From CAIWHR01 sp963726765 (GTDB lineage: Bacteria > Pseudomonadota > Gammaproteobacteria > Burkholderiales > Casimicrobiaceae): 64,000 bases of DNA. The translations under genes were made by a program, and so were the position numbers. The stretch is taken from the NCBI GenBank assembly GCA_963726765.1, contig CAVSDH010000014.1, positions 124,001-188,000 on the forward strand. Reading direction: 5' to 3'. The notes under the pieces are model-generated. The model was given only the letters and a program-made list of their open reading frames with translations, had not been told where the DNA came from and searched no databases. Positions 50,529-58,753 of this stretch are shown in pieces. The stretch's first letter is position 1. Every line of letters begins with the position of its first letter.

Positions 50529-50942
50529 ATGAGCGAAACCGAAACCGGTGACGAGGCTCCGGAGCCGACGCCCTACGTACGCCTTGGCGGGGAATCCGGC
50601 GTGCGTGCACTGGTCGACCGCTTCTACGATCTGATGGAGCTCGACCCGCAGTTTTCGGCGATTCGCACACTCCACGCGCCGAGCCTCGACGCTGCCCGCG
50701 ACAAGCTGTTCCTCTTTCTCTCGGGGTGGCTGGGCGGCCCGCCCGTCTACGTCGCCAAGTACGGCCACCCGCAATTGCGCGCGCGGCATCTGCACTTCCC
50801 GATCGCCTGCAGGGAGCGCGACCTGTGGCTTCTGTGCATGCGGCGGGCGCTGGCCGATGTCGGAGCCAGCGACGAATTCGCCGGTGCGCTGATGCGCGCG
50901 TTCTTCGGCACCGCCGACTGGATGCGCAACCGCGACGATTGA
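50529..50942 (+). CDS. Group II truncated hemoglobin
   Basis: The protein of 137 residues shows the group II pattern: YVRLGGESGVRALVDRFYDLM, the proximal histidine in YGHPQLRARHLHFPI, W in ERDLWLLCM and the terminal FFGTADWMRN. It binds oxygen, nitric oxide or similar ligands. The ATG at 50529 is used; a TTG at 50487 would overlap the permease. The family is usually involved in redox or NO defence. Confidence 0.92.
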   Translation: MSETETGDEAPEPTPYVRLGGESGVRALVDRFYDLMELDPQFSAIRTLHAPSLDAARDKLFLFLSGWLGGPPVYVAKYGHPQLRARHLHFPIACRERDLWLLCMRRALADVGASDEFAGALMRAFFGTADWMRNRDD

Positions 50943-51310
50943 AGTCGCGCCGGATTCGATGGGCGCGCGCAGGACATTGGCATAGCGGAGCGCTTCGTTG
51001 CTTGTCCGAATGCGTCGAGCACGAAGGCCGACTGTCGCGTACAACGCTCGCGTCGAATGTCGGACCATGCGGGACGACCCTTCGCGCACGGTGCGCACGC
51101 CGTCCGTTGGCGCTTCCGCTTCGCATGGGCGAACGCGACGCATTGTCATTTTGCTTCCGGTAGCAATCTTGACTTCGGTCATCACGGCGCGAACGACGGG
51201 CGAGTAGATTTATCTGTAGGTCTGGCTGTGAACTGTTTGGTGGTAGCGGCTGCGTGGCGCCGAGATGTCCCGGTGATGTGCGCTGCAATCCCGCCTGGCC
51301 GGGCAGGACG
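50943..51310. other. Intergenic region upstream of the Tad locus
   Basis: About 370 bases hold no recognisable gene. A TTGACT at 51169-51174 resembles a -35 box, but no -10 box lies at a suitable distance. The promoter of the tadE genes is expected here. Confidence 0.45.
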
Positions 51311-51850
51311 ATGTCGACGAAGAACAATATCAAGGCGATCGCGGAATTGCGCGTGCGCAGTTCGGCACGGCGCGCGCGAGGCGCGGCGATCGTCGAATTC
51401 GCGCTGGTCGCGGCGCTGTACTTCGTCTTGATTCTCGCCGTGGTCGAGTTCGGCACCCTGTTCTGGGTGAACCTGACGATGCAGCACGCGGTGAGAGAAG
51501 GAGCCCGCTACGCCATTACCGGGCGGAGCGACCTCGGTCCGTCGCGGTACGAAGCCGTCATCGCGAAGATGAAGGACCAGTCGATGGGGCAATGGGACGC
51601 GGTCTCCCCGGTCATCTCCATCACGATCAACAACGGCGCGCCCAAGGATTACTCGAACTCCGGCAGCTATAACACCGGAATGTTCGGGAATCCCGGCGAC
51701 ATCGTCGTCTTCCGCATCAATTGCCGGTGGCCGCTGGTCACGCCGTTGCCGGCTCTTCTCAAGGTGGTGAACCCGACAGGTTCCATTTTTCCGGGCAACG
51801 TCTACCCGTTCAGCGTGGCGGCGACGATGCGCAACGAGGCCTTCCAGTGA
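51311..51850 (+). CDS. tadE: TadE-like pseudopilin
   Basis: The 179-residue protein has the TadE motif near the N-terminus (RGAAIVEFALVAALYFVLIL) where the hydrophobic helix begins after the glycine-bearing cleavage region. The rest is a soluble extracytoplasmic domain. It is a minor pilin of the Tad pilus, processed by the prepilin peptidase CpaA/TadV. It overlaps the next gene by four bases (GTGA). Confidence 0.9.
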   Translation: MSTKNNIKAIAELRVRSSARRARGAAIVEFALVAALYFVLILAVVEFGTLFWVNLTMQHAVREGARYAITGRSDLGPSRYEAVIAKMKDQSMGQWDAVSPVISITINNGAPKDYSNSGSYNTGMFGNPGDIVVFRINCRWPLVTPLPALLKVVNPTGSIFPGNVYPFSVAATMRNEAFQ

Positions 51851-52449
51851 AGAGGGTGACGCGCAAAGACGGCGGCTGGCGGAGTCGAGGCCTTGCGGCG
51901 GTCGAGTTTGCGTTGCTGCTGCCGGTGCTGGTCGTGCTGGGCCTCGGAGTCGTGGATCTCGCCCGGGCGCTGCAGGCGCAGGTCATCCTGATCAGCATCG
52001 CGCGCGAAGGTGCGAGCCTGGCGTCGCGTGCATCCCCCTATGACACGCCGACCATCATCACATCTCTCGCGGCGGCGACGCCGCCCCTCGACATCCTCAC
52101 CAACAAGAATGGAATGATCTACATCACGGGAGTGATGGGGTCGAGGCAACCCGACGGCTCGATCAGGAACGTCGTCGTCAGCCAGTACCGCTGCGTTGCC
52201 GCCGATTGCGGCACGTATGCTCCCGCGAGTTCCGTCTGGACCTGCGGCAGCTGGAACGGAGGGACATGCAACGTCGCTAACCCGCCGCCGACCGCGAACG
52301 TCATGACCGGACTACTCGCCGACGGCGAATTGATCTACTCGGTCGAGGCGTACTACCGGTTCAGCATGTTCTTCGCGCCTGGGGACCTCGGGCGAGGCGT
52401 GCGCATGCCGCAGATCGGCCCCGACCTGCGTGCGATCAGCGTGATGTGA
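51847..52449 (+). CDS. Second TadE/TadF-like pseudopilin
   Basis: The 200-residue protein starts at GTG 51847 within the preceding stop, with the motif RGLAAVEFALLLPVLVVLGLG near the N-terminus. The extracytoplasmic part has four cysteines (CVAADC ... CGSWNGGTC). It is a second minor pilin, TadF-like in position. The 3' end again overlaps a GTG (GTGA) of the next frame. Confidence 0.87.
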   Translation: MKRVTRKDGGWRSRGLAAVEFALLLPVLVVLGLGVVDLARALQAQVILISIAREGASLASRASPYDTPTIITSLAAATPPLDILTNKNGMIYITGVMGSRQPDGSIRNVVVSQYRCVAADCGTYAPASSVWTCGSWNGGTCNVANPPPTANVMTGLLADGELIYSVEAYYRFSMFFAPGDLGRGVRMPQIGPDLRAISVM

Positions 52450-52472
52450 CGCGGGCCAATCCGGAGATTTCC

Positions 52473-53882
52473 ATGTCGACGTCGCAACCCGTCAGGAACG
52501 TTGGGCAAATCCTGATCATGACCGCGCTGATGATGATCGTCCTCATCGGAGCAGTCGGTCTCGCCGTCGACTCCGGGCTGGGGTACATCGTGAAGGCCAA
52601 GCTCAACTCGGCGGTCGATGCCGCCGGAATCGCGGCCGCCCGCGCGGTCGTCCAGGGCAACACGCAGTCCGAGCAGGAAGCGAGCGCAAGGGCCGCGGCG
52701 ACCAATTTCTTCAATGCGAACTACCCGGCCGGCTATTACGGATCGACGCCAACGCTCGATAGCGTGAACCTTCAGTTCGACCAGGGCAAGGTCACCATCG
52801 ACGTCGTCGCGACTGCCGTGGTGCCGGTGACCTTCATTCGGGTGCTGAACTTCGATCTGCTGACGGTGAAGGCGGAAGCGCAGGTCGTGCGTCGCGATCT
52901 CGACATGGTGTTCGTGATGGACACGACCGACTCGATGGTGGCCGTTGCGGGGCAGGTGAAGTCCGCCGCGGTTTCCTTTCTGCAGCACTTCAACACGACG
53001 CAGGATCGAGTCGCGCTCGTTCACTTCGCGCACGGCGCGGTCGTCGACGTTCCGTTCAAGGCAGACCAGAGTCGCGGGTTCGATCGAACGACGATGACCA
53101 ACCGGATCAACGCCTACGGATTTGCCGGCTTCACGAACTTTTCCGAGGGCTTCTGGAACGCGCGCGACCAGCTCAACAACCACATCCTGCTTGCCAACCG
53201 CTCGAGCCTCCGTGTCGTCGTGTTCTTCTCGGACGGATCGCCGAACACGTTCGCGTCGTACTTCCGCTTCAATTCGGCGCCGGCGGGCTGCACCTACGAC
53301 GCCAGCACCGCAGGCCAATTCCACGTGACGGGTGCGTTGCAGACCGCTGCCGCCGCAACCGGGAGTCCGGACGGCCTGTGGTACTTCGATCGGCAGACGC
53401 AGGCGCTTCCCGGAGGCTGCTACCGTGGGACGAGCATTGTCGGCTGTACCACCGGCTCATGCCTTACCGCCAGCGCCTTGCCCCAGTGGTACAACCCGCA
53501 CGACCGTCTGGGCGAGACGGAGTTCGCCGTCGTGACCAACGCACCCCGGGTCGTCAGCAGCAGCACGTCGAGCGCGGCGAACGCGTACCGCAACGTCAAT
53601 CGCGCATCGCGGAATCTTCCGGAGGCGATGGCCAGGAAATCGAGGCAGGAAGGCATCTATGTGTTCACGCTCGGCCTCGGATCGCATGTGCACGATGCGA
53701 CCGGGCCGGACAATGAAGACGGAGAGTCCCTGCTGAAATGCATGGCGAACACGCCGGACTCGCTGGCCCGGTGCTACGCGCCAAGCGAGCCTGTCGGTAC
53801 GTACTGCTGGGCGGCGGACGAGAACTACCTCAAGCCCTGCTTCGCGAAGCTCGCGTCGGAGATATTGCGCCTTACGAAGTAG
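52473..53882 (+). CDS. tadG: TadG-like protein with von Willebrand A domain
   Basis: About 469 residues. It starts at ATG 52473 with GGAGAT before it; a GTG at 52446 overlapping the previous stop is the alternative. The TadG/TadE-like hydrophobic helix (ILIMTALMMIVLIGAVGLAVD) follows at once. A VWA domain comes next, with a DxTDS-type metal site (FVMDTTDSMVAV) and SDGSPNTFAS. The C-terminal part carries many cysteines, probably disulfides. It is expected at the pilus base or tip. Confidence 0.88.
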   Translation: MSTSQPVRNVGQILIMTALMMIVLIGAVGLAVDSGLGYIVKAKLNSAVDAAGIAAARAVVQGNTQSEQEASARAAATNFFNANYPAGYYGSTPTLDSVNLQFDQGKVTIDVVATAVVPVTFIRVLNFDLLTVKAEAQVVRRDLDMVFVMDTTDSMVAVAGQVKSAAVSFLQHFNTTQDRVALVHFAHGAVVDVPFKADQSRGFDRTTMTNRINAYGFAGFTNFSEGFWNARDQLNNHILLANRSSLRVVVFFSDGSPNTFASYFRFNSAPAGCTYDASTAGQFHVTGALQTAAAATGSPDGLWYFDRQTQALPGGCYRGTSIVGCTTGSCLTASALPQWYNPHDRLGETEFAVVTNAPRVVSSSTSSAANAYRNVNRASRNLPEAMARKSRQEGIYVFTLGLGSHVHDATGPDNEDGESLLKCMANTPDSLARCYAPSEPVGTYCWAADENYLKPCFAKLASEILRLTK

Positions 53883-53895
53883 CGGCCGTGTCCTC

Positions 53896-54570
53896 GTGGA
53901 TACCCGAAAAATGGCACCAGGCAGCCCGGAGACTTCAGTTCGCGCACTCGCGCCACGCATGGACAGCGTCATCAATTCGCCGCTGTTCCATTTTGCGAGC
54001 GGCGCGCTGCTGGCGGAGCTCTACCTGCTTTTCGTGGCGGCACAGGTCGTGCAGTTCACGGAAACCGGCGACTGGAGCCTTCTCGTCTTCTGCGTTGCCC
54101 AGACCCTGGCGGCGACGTTTCTGTTCATACGCACGCCTCCACGGACTTTTTCGCAGAAGCCCCACGAGTGGTTGATCGGGCTTGCGGGAACCTTCGCGCC
54201 GCTGCTCCTCCGGCCAACGCCGGATTCGCTGTTTGCGTGGGCGCATTGGGGCCTGATCGCGGGAACCTGCATCGAGATGGCGGCGATCGCCTCGCTCAAC
54301 CGAAGCCTGGCGGTAGTGCCGGCACTGCGGGAATTGAAGACAGGCGGCATGTATCGCCTCGTCAGGCACCCGATCTACGCCAGCTATTTCGTCACGCTGT
54401 CGTTCTACGTGAGTGCCAATTTTTCGTGGCGCAACGCCCTGGTCTGCATCGTTGGGATGGCATTGCTTCTTGCGCGCATGCGCCTCGAGGAAGCACATCT
54501 TGGCGGCGACGCGTCGTATCGCGCGTACCAGGAGCGAGTGCGCTGGCGCGTGATTCCCTATGTCTACTGA
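53896..54570 (+). CDS. ICMT/PEMT-like membrane methyltransferase
   Basis: The protein of 150-225 residues (start uncertain; ATGs at 53911 and 53959 are alternatives) has about five membrane helices and the signature of the isoprenylcysteine carboxyl/phospholipid methyltransferase family: MYRLVRHPIYASYFVTL and the final RLEEAHLGGDASYRAYQERV. Members methylate lipids, isoprenylated proteins or other hydrophobic targets with SAM. It lies inside the Tad locus between tadG and flp genes. The substrate is unknown. Confidence 0.8.
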   Translation: MDTRKMAPGSPETSVRALAPRMDSVINSPLFHFASGALLAELYLLFVAAQVVQFTETGDWSLLVFCVAQTLAATFLFIRTPPRTFSQKPHEWLIGLAGTFAPLLLRPTPDSLFAWAHWGLIAGTCIEMAAIASLNRSLAVVPALRELKTGGMYRLVRHPIYASYFVTLSFYVSANFSWRNALVCIVGMALLLARMRLEEAHLGGDASYRAYQERVRWRVIPYVY

Positions 54571-55091
54571 AACGGCCAAACGGCAATTGAATCATTCGAA
54601 CTTGTGCCAAATGGGCCGCGATGCCGATCACCGAATGCGTTTGCCTGGCCGCTCGATGCCAACGTCATGGCCGCCGCAATCGACGACCACAATTGATCAA
54701 TCAATCGTCATCGCATCGCGCCGCGATTGCTGTTCTGCACAGTTTGGAAATACGAGTGATTCGCGTGATCGAATACCTCGAAGCAGAAATCAAAGAGTGA
54801 AATCAGCGTTGCGGAATCAAACACATGTTTGACGCCCGTCAATCGCATTGTCGTGCGACCGCGCCACAATACGATTGTGGTTTTGTTGAAAAGGAAGTGA
54901 TGAAACAACGAATCGTTTCGGCAGTCGGTAGGACTGCCGGAACCTGAAGCGGGAGGGCTCTTTCGGATACGGAGACTTTCTCGAAGCGGAGACGGCGACC
55001 TTGTCCAAAGGGAACAATGAAACTCGCGGGGTTGGTCCCCGCCGCAAGGCGAGACCAGGACTGTGAAAGGCTCGAACAACAGGAGTGGAAA
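54571..55091. other. Intergenic region upstream of the flp genes
   Basis: This 520-base stretch is clearly more A+T-rich than its neighbours in places, and no gene is convincing. It contains a hairpin followed by T residues at 54864-54887. The flp promoter or a leader RNA probably lies here; I cannot identify promoter boxes with confidence. Confidence 0.5.
54864..54887 (+). terminator. Hairpin plus T-tract upstream of flp
   Basis: CCACAAT (54864-54870) pairs with ATTGTGG (54874-54880) around a three-base loop, followed by TTTTGTT. It is shaped like an intrinsic terminator or attenuator about 200 bp before the first flp gene. Confidence 0.5.
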
Positions 55092-55391
55092 ATGAAGGCG
55101 CTGCTCAACAGGACTTCCAGTTTTATTCGCAACGAAGAAGGCGTAACGGCGATCGAATATGGCTTGATCGCCTCACTGATCGCGGTCGTGATCATCACGG
55201 CGGTGGCGTTGGTGGGCACCAACCTGACCACGGTGTTCAACTTATCGCGGGCAAGCTGGTACCACGTAAGTTCGGCCCCGCATTGGCGTCGAAAGACCAC
55301 GGTCTTTCCCCCGAGCGAACGACGCCGGTGCTGGCGTGGACGAGGCGCAGATGAAACTGGCGTCTCCGACCTGGACCCGGATGTCACGTGA
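55092..55391 (+). CDS. flp: Flp-type pilin, copy 1 (C-terminus disturbed)
   Basis: ATG 55092, with AGGAG eight to ten bases upstream. The prepilin leader ends EEG followed by VTAIEYGLIASLIAVVIITA, the Flp motif with the conserved glutamate and tyrosine and a hydrophobic helix. After TNLTTVFN the reading frame goes into unusual sequence up to 55391, overlapping the next pilin; in frame 2 the expected IAGKLVP follows, so a base is probably missing near 55242. True pilins of this type end shortly after this point. The product is the main fibre subunit, cut by CpaA. Confidence 0.85.
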   Translation: MKALLNRTSSFIRNEEGVTAIEYGLIASLIAVVIITAVALVGTNLTTVFNLSRASWYHVSSAPHWRRKTTVFPPSERRRCWRGRGADETGVSDLDPDVT

Positions 55392-55533
55392 CGACGATGG
55401 GGTAACGGCAATCGAATATGCGCTGCTCGCATCGCTCGTCGCAATGGTCGTTCTCGGGGGAATGATCGCACTCGGGGCGTCGATCAAGGATCTCTACGAT
55501 TTCATCGCCAGCAAGATGCCCCCGGCTCCGTGA
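55351..55533 (+). CDS. Flp-type pilin, copy 2
   Basis: The second pilin has the leader end DDDG followed by VTAIEYALLASLVAMVVLG and a short C-terminus (DFIASKMPPAP), the normal Flp size. ATG 55351 is used; 55381 and GTG 55336 are possible starts. Its relation to copy 1 (major or minor subunit) is not clear from sequence. Confidence 0.87.
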   Translation: MKLASPTWTRMSRDDDGVTAIEYALLASLVAMVVLGGMIALGASIKDLYDFIASKMPPAP

Positions 55534-55732
55534 GACGGAGTGTTTGTCGAGGGCAGCGTCAGCACTGGGCGATGGCGAGGATGTCGTAAGTAACCTCGGG
55601 GTGCCGGTAGGCGGAACCGCGGGTCGACGACCTCGCGGAAGGAAGGGTGTCGGCAATGACTGGACGGACGTGTTGGGTAACGGGTTCTCTGGTGAAGGGT
55701 TGGTAGCCGTGGGCGAATCCTTCGCGATTCCG

Positions 55733-56263
55733 ATGCGGTTTCTTGTCGTTGCCGCGCTGGTCGTCGTCGCGGCCGCGATCGACATCAGGCGTCACCGCAT
55801 TCCCAATGGCCTGGTTCTTTTCGGCGCGATGGTCGGGTGCGCGCTCCAATTCGCGACATCCGGTTGGGGCGGGGTGATGACGGCCCTTGGCGGCATGGGA
55901 CTCGGATTGGTCATGCTGGCGCCGCTCTATCTGATGGGCGCCATGGGCGCCGGCGACGTAAAGCTGCTGGCAATGGTCGGGTCGTACCTCGGTGCGGCCG
56001 GTGTATTCGCGGCCGCATTGCTCGCGTTCGTCGCCGGCGGTGTGCTCGCGGTTGCGGTTGCCCTCAGGCACCGTGCTTTGGGGCAGTTGATGGGAAACGT
56101 GAAGGTCATGGTGCTGGGTGCCGCGACCTCTGCCGTCAGTGGCACGGGGGCTTCGGTGGCAGCACCCGGGGAATCGGTCGGCAAGCTCCCTTACGCGGTA
56201 GCTATCGCACTTGGCACGGGCGCAGAAATCGTGCTCGAGCAGATGGGGAAGACGTTGTTCTGA
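55733..56263 (+). CDS. cpaA: Flp prepilin peptidase CpaA/TadV
   Basis: The A24 aspartic peptidase of about 176 residues has several helices and both catalytic aspartates: AAAIDIRRHRIPN and GAGDVKLLAMVG. It cleaves the Flp and TadE/F leader peptides at the inner membrane. It has no N-terminal methyltransferase domain, as is usual for TadV. Start ATG 55733 opens the first helix; upstream in-frame codons extend to 55544 but without pilin peptidase character. Confidence 0.9.
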   Translation: MRFLVVAALVVVAAAIDIRRHRIPNGLVLFGAMVGCALQFATSGWGGVMTALGGMGLGLVMLAPLYLMGAMGAGDVKLLAMVGSYLGAAGVFAAALLAFVAGGVLAVAVALRHRALGQLMGNVKVMVLGAATSAVSGTGASVAAPGESVGKLPYAVAIALGTGAEIVLEQMGKTLF

Positions 56264-56388
56264 ACTTGCATTCGAGCCTGGGCGGCTTCGTGCATGCATG
56301 TCGCCCGGGAAACGAAGGTCGCCGGCCGAACGATGCCGGCATTGCGTGCAGCGGCAAGGCATGAGCAGTCAAGAAAGGGCGTGATCAA

Positions 56389-57714
56389 ATGGCAATCGAG
56401 TCCTCCGCACAACGCGGCGGGATCGCGAGGTTGCCGACACGCGTCGACGCGGGCTTGCCTGCGGCGCCTCGGACCATCGAGGAAACGGGGCTCGAATTCC
56501 TGTTCCTCGTGGAACTGGTCACGAAGGTGCTGTTCGTCCGGGGCCAGGTCTCGCTCGTCGATCTTTCGTCGCATTTGAGGCTCATCGCTTCGGTACTCGA
56601 GGGTCTCCTCGGCTTCATGCGCGCCGAGCGGTTGTGCGAGGTGACGAGGCGCGGCAGCAACGACGGCGATGTCAGTTACCAACTGACCGACGCAGGTCGT
56701 CAGCGTGCGGTTGCGTACCTGGCGCGAAGTCAATATGCCGGGATCGCGCCCGTGAGCCTCAAGGCCTATTCCGACGCTGTCGAAGCGCAGGCGGTGACGA
56801 GTCTCATGGTCACGCGCGAGGATGTGCAACGGACCTTTGCCGACGAAGTCGCCAAACCCGCGGTCCTCGATCAGATCGGCCCGGCGCTGAACTCGGGCCG
56901 CGCGATATTTCTCTACGGGCCGGCGGGCAGCGGCAAGACCTACCTCGCCGAGCGGCTCCGTGGATTGCTCAAAGGGCGAATCGTCATTCCTCACGCGATC
57001 GCGATCGGAAACGAGGTCATCCAGATCTTCGATCCCCTCGTGCACGAGCCCGCCCCGATGGAGATCAGCAGTGCCGGCTCGATCGACCGGCTGTGGACGG
57101 GTGACGGGCGCTGGGTGTCGTGCCGACGGCCGGTGGTCGTGTCGGGCGGCGAATTGAAGCTCGCGATGCTCGACCTCGACTACGACGAGGGCGCGCGCTT
57201 TTACCAGGCGCCGCCGCACGTCAAGGCGAACAACGGAATCTACGTCGTCGACGATCTCGGACGGCAGCTGGTCGCGCCGCGCGACCTGATGAACCGATGG
57301 GTGGTGCCGCTCGACCGGCGCAAGGACTATCTGTCGCTGCGCACCGGTTACAAGTTCGTCGTGCCGTTCGACGTGATCGTCGTGTTCTCGACCAACCTCA
57401 AGCCCGGCGAGCTCGTCGACGAGGCGTTCCTGCGGCGCCTTGGCTACAAGATCTACCTGGGCCCGCTGTCGGAGGAGGAATACGGCGCCGTATTTCGCAA
57501 GGTCTGCGGCCAGCTCGCCATTCCGTATTCGGACGAGATGCTGCGCTACCTGCTGCGGAACCATCACGACCGCGAGGACAAGCCGCGGCTCGCCTGCTAT
57601 CCGCGCGACATTCTTTCGCAACTGCGCGACTTCGCCGTTTACGAAGGCACGGCGCCGCAACTCACGGCAGCGAATCTCGATCGCGCGTGGCACAACTATT
57701 TCATCAGCGAATGA
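56389..57714 (+). CDS. AAA+ ATPase with winged-helix-like N-terminal domain, in the Tad locus
   Basis: The 441-residue protein has an N-terminal helical/winged-helix region (about 35-115), then an AAA core. Walker A is GPAGSGKT at 177-184, Walker B IYVVDD at 284-289, sensor-1-like VVFSTN near 336 and arginines FLRR near 349-350. It is not one of the standard Tad components (which use TadA/CpaF and TadZ/CpaE). Its place, between cpaA and cpaB in the same direction, suggests a part in assembly or control of the pilus. MoxR- or chaperone-type ATPase function is a guess from architecture. Confidence 0.85.
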   Translation: MAIESSAQRGGIARLPTRVDAGLPAAPRTIEETGLEFLFLVELVTKVLFVRGQVSLVDLSSHLRLIASVLEGLLGFMRAERLCEVTRRGSNDGDVSYQLTDAGRQRAVAYLARSQYAGIAPVSLKAYSDAVEAQAVTSLMVTREDVQRTFADEVAKPAVLDQIGPALNSGRAIFLYGPAGSGKTYLAERLRGLLKGRIVIPHAIAIGNEVIQIFDPLVHEPAPMEISSAGSIDRLWTGDGRWVSCRRPVVVSGGELKLAMLDLDYDEGARFYQAPPHVKANNGIYVVDDLGRQLVAPRDLMNRWVVPLDRRKDYLSLRTGYKFVVPFDVIVVFSTNLKPGELVDEAFLRRLGYKIYLGPLSEEEYGAVFRKVCGQLAIPYSDEMLRYLLRNHHDREDKPRLACYPRDILSQLRDFAVYEGTAPQLTAANLDRAWHNYFISE

Positions 57715-57823
57715 AGCACAACCAAGGCCCGAAATTCAGCGCCGGACGCCTGTCACGAGGTGGCGGGAATGCCCGTGCGACGGATCGGCGCGAACGCAGC
57801 GGGCGGAAAGCGGAGCGGGTCAG

Positions 57824-58705
57824 ATGAAAAACACGAGAGCCCTGGTCATGATCGGCATTTCCTTCCTCGTCGCGCTGGGCGCGGTCTGGCTCGCCAAGCG
57901 CTGGGTCGACGAGCAGGGCGCACTGGGTACCTCCAAGCTGGCGGTCGCCGCGCTGGACGTCGAGATCGGCAGTCGCCTGACGCCGCAGCTGGTCCGGATG
58001 GCCGATTGGCCGTCTGCGAGCGTTCCGGCCGGTTCGATCACGAACGACGCCGAAATCGTCGATCGCGTCGTCCGGATCAATCTGCAGAAGGGCGAGCCGA
58101 TTCTGGAGTCGAAGCTGGCGCCGAAAGGCACGACCGGAGGGCTGTCCGCCGTGGTGACCCCCGGCAAGCGGGCGATGACGGTTCGCGTGAATGACGTCGT
58201 CGGCGTGGCCGGCTTCGCGCTTCCCGGCAACTACGTCGACATCATCGTCAACACGCAGGACGAGAGCGGCGCGCAGGTGCCGGCCGGCGACAAGAGCGTC
58301 TCCAAGATCGTTCTCGAGCACATTCTCGTGCTCGCCGTGGCGCAGGAAGCCAATCGCGACGACACGAAGCCCAAGGTCGTCAACGCGGTCACGCTCGAAG
58401 TAACGCCCCAGCAGGCCGAAATTCTCGATCTCGGCAGAAGCGTGGGAACGCTGTCGCTCGTCCTGCGCAATCAGGTCGATCCCAGGCTGGCGCAGACCAC
58501 CGGAACCAACAAGTCGATGTTGCTCGCAGCGCATCAAGTGGAGCAGGTATCCGCCACGAAGGCGGACTCCCAGGCAACGGCCGCACCTGCACCCGCGGTG
58601 AAGGTGGCGGCGAAGAAGTCCACGACACGACAGAAGATTGCGAGCGCGGGCGGAAAGTGCGTGGTGGTCATCACGGGAAGCGTAGTTTCGCGCGAATGCT
58701 TTTGA
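57824..58705 (+). CDS. cpaB: Flp pilus assembly protein CpaB/RcpC
   Basis: The 293-residue protein has one N-terminal helix (LVMIGISFLVALGAVWLA), then an SAF-like domain (AALDVEIGSRLTPQLVRMADWP) and the RcpC/CpaB region (GKRAMTVRVNDVVGVAGFALPGNYVDI split across 58160-58240). It lies in the periplasm and stabilises the secretin. CGGAG before the ATG supports the start. Confidence 0.92.
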   Translation: MKNTRALVMIGISFLVALGAVWLAKRWVDEQGALGTSKLAVAALDVEIGSRLTPQLVRMADWPSASVPAGSITNDAEIVDRVVRINLQKGEPILESKLAPKGTTGGLSAVVTPGKRAMTVRVNDVVGVAGFALPGNYVDIIVNTQDESGAQVPAGDKSVSKIVLEHILVLAVAQEANRDDTKPKVVNAVTLEVTPQQAEILDLGRSVGTLSLVLRNQVDPRLAQTTGTNKSMLLAAHQVEQVSATKADSQATAAPAPAVKVAAKKSTTRQKIASAGGKCVVVITGSVVSRECF

Positions 58706-58753
58706 GCCCCGATGGCGATATCTCTCGGCAATCACGGGTCACGGAGTCACGAC

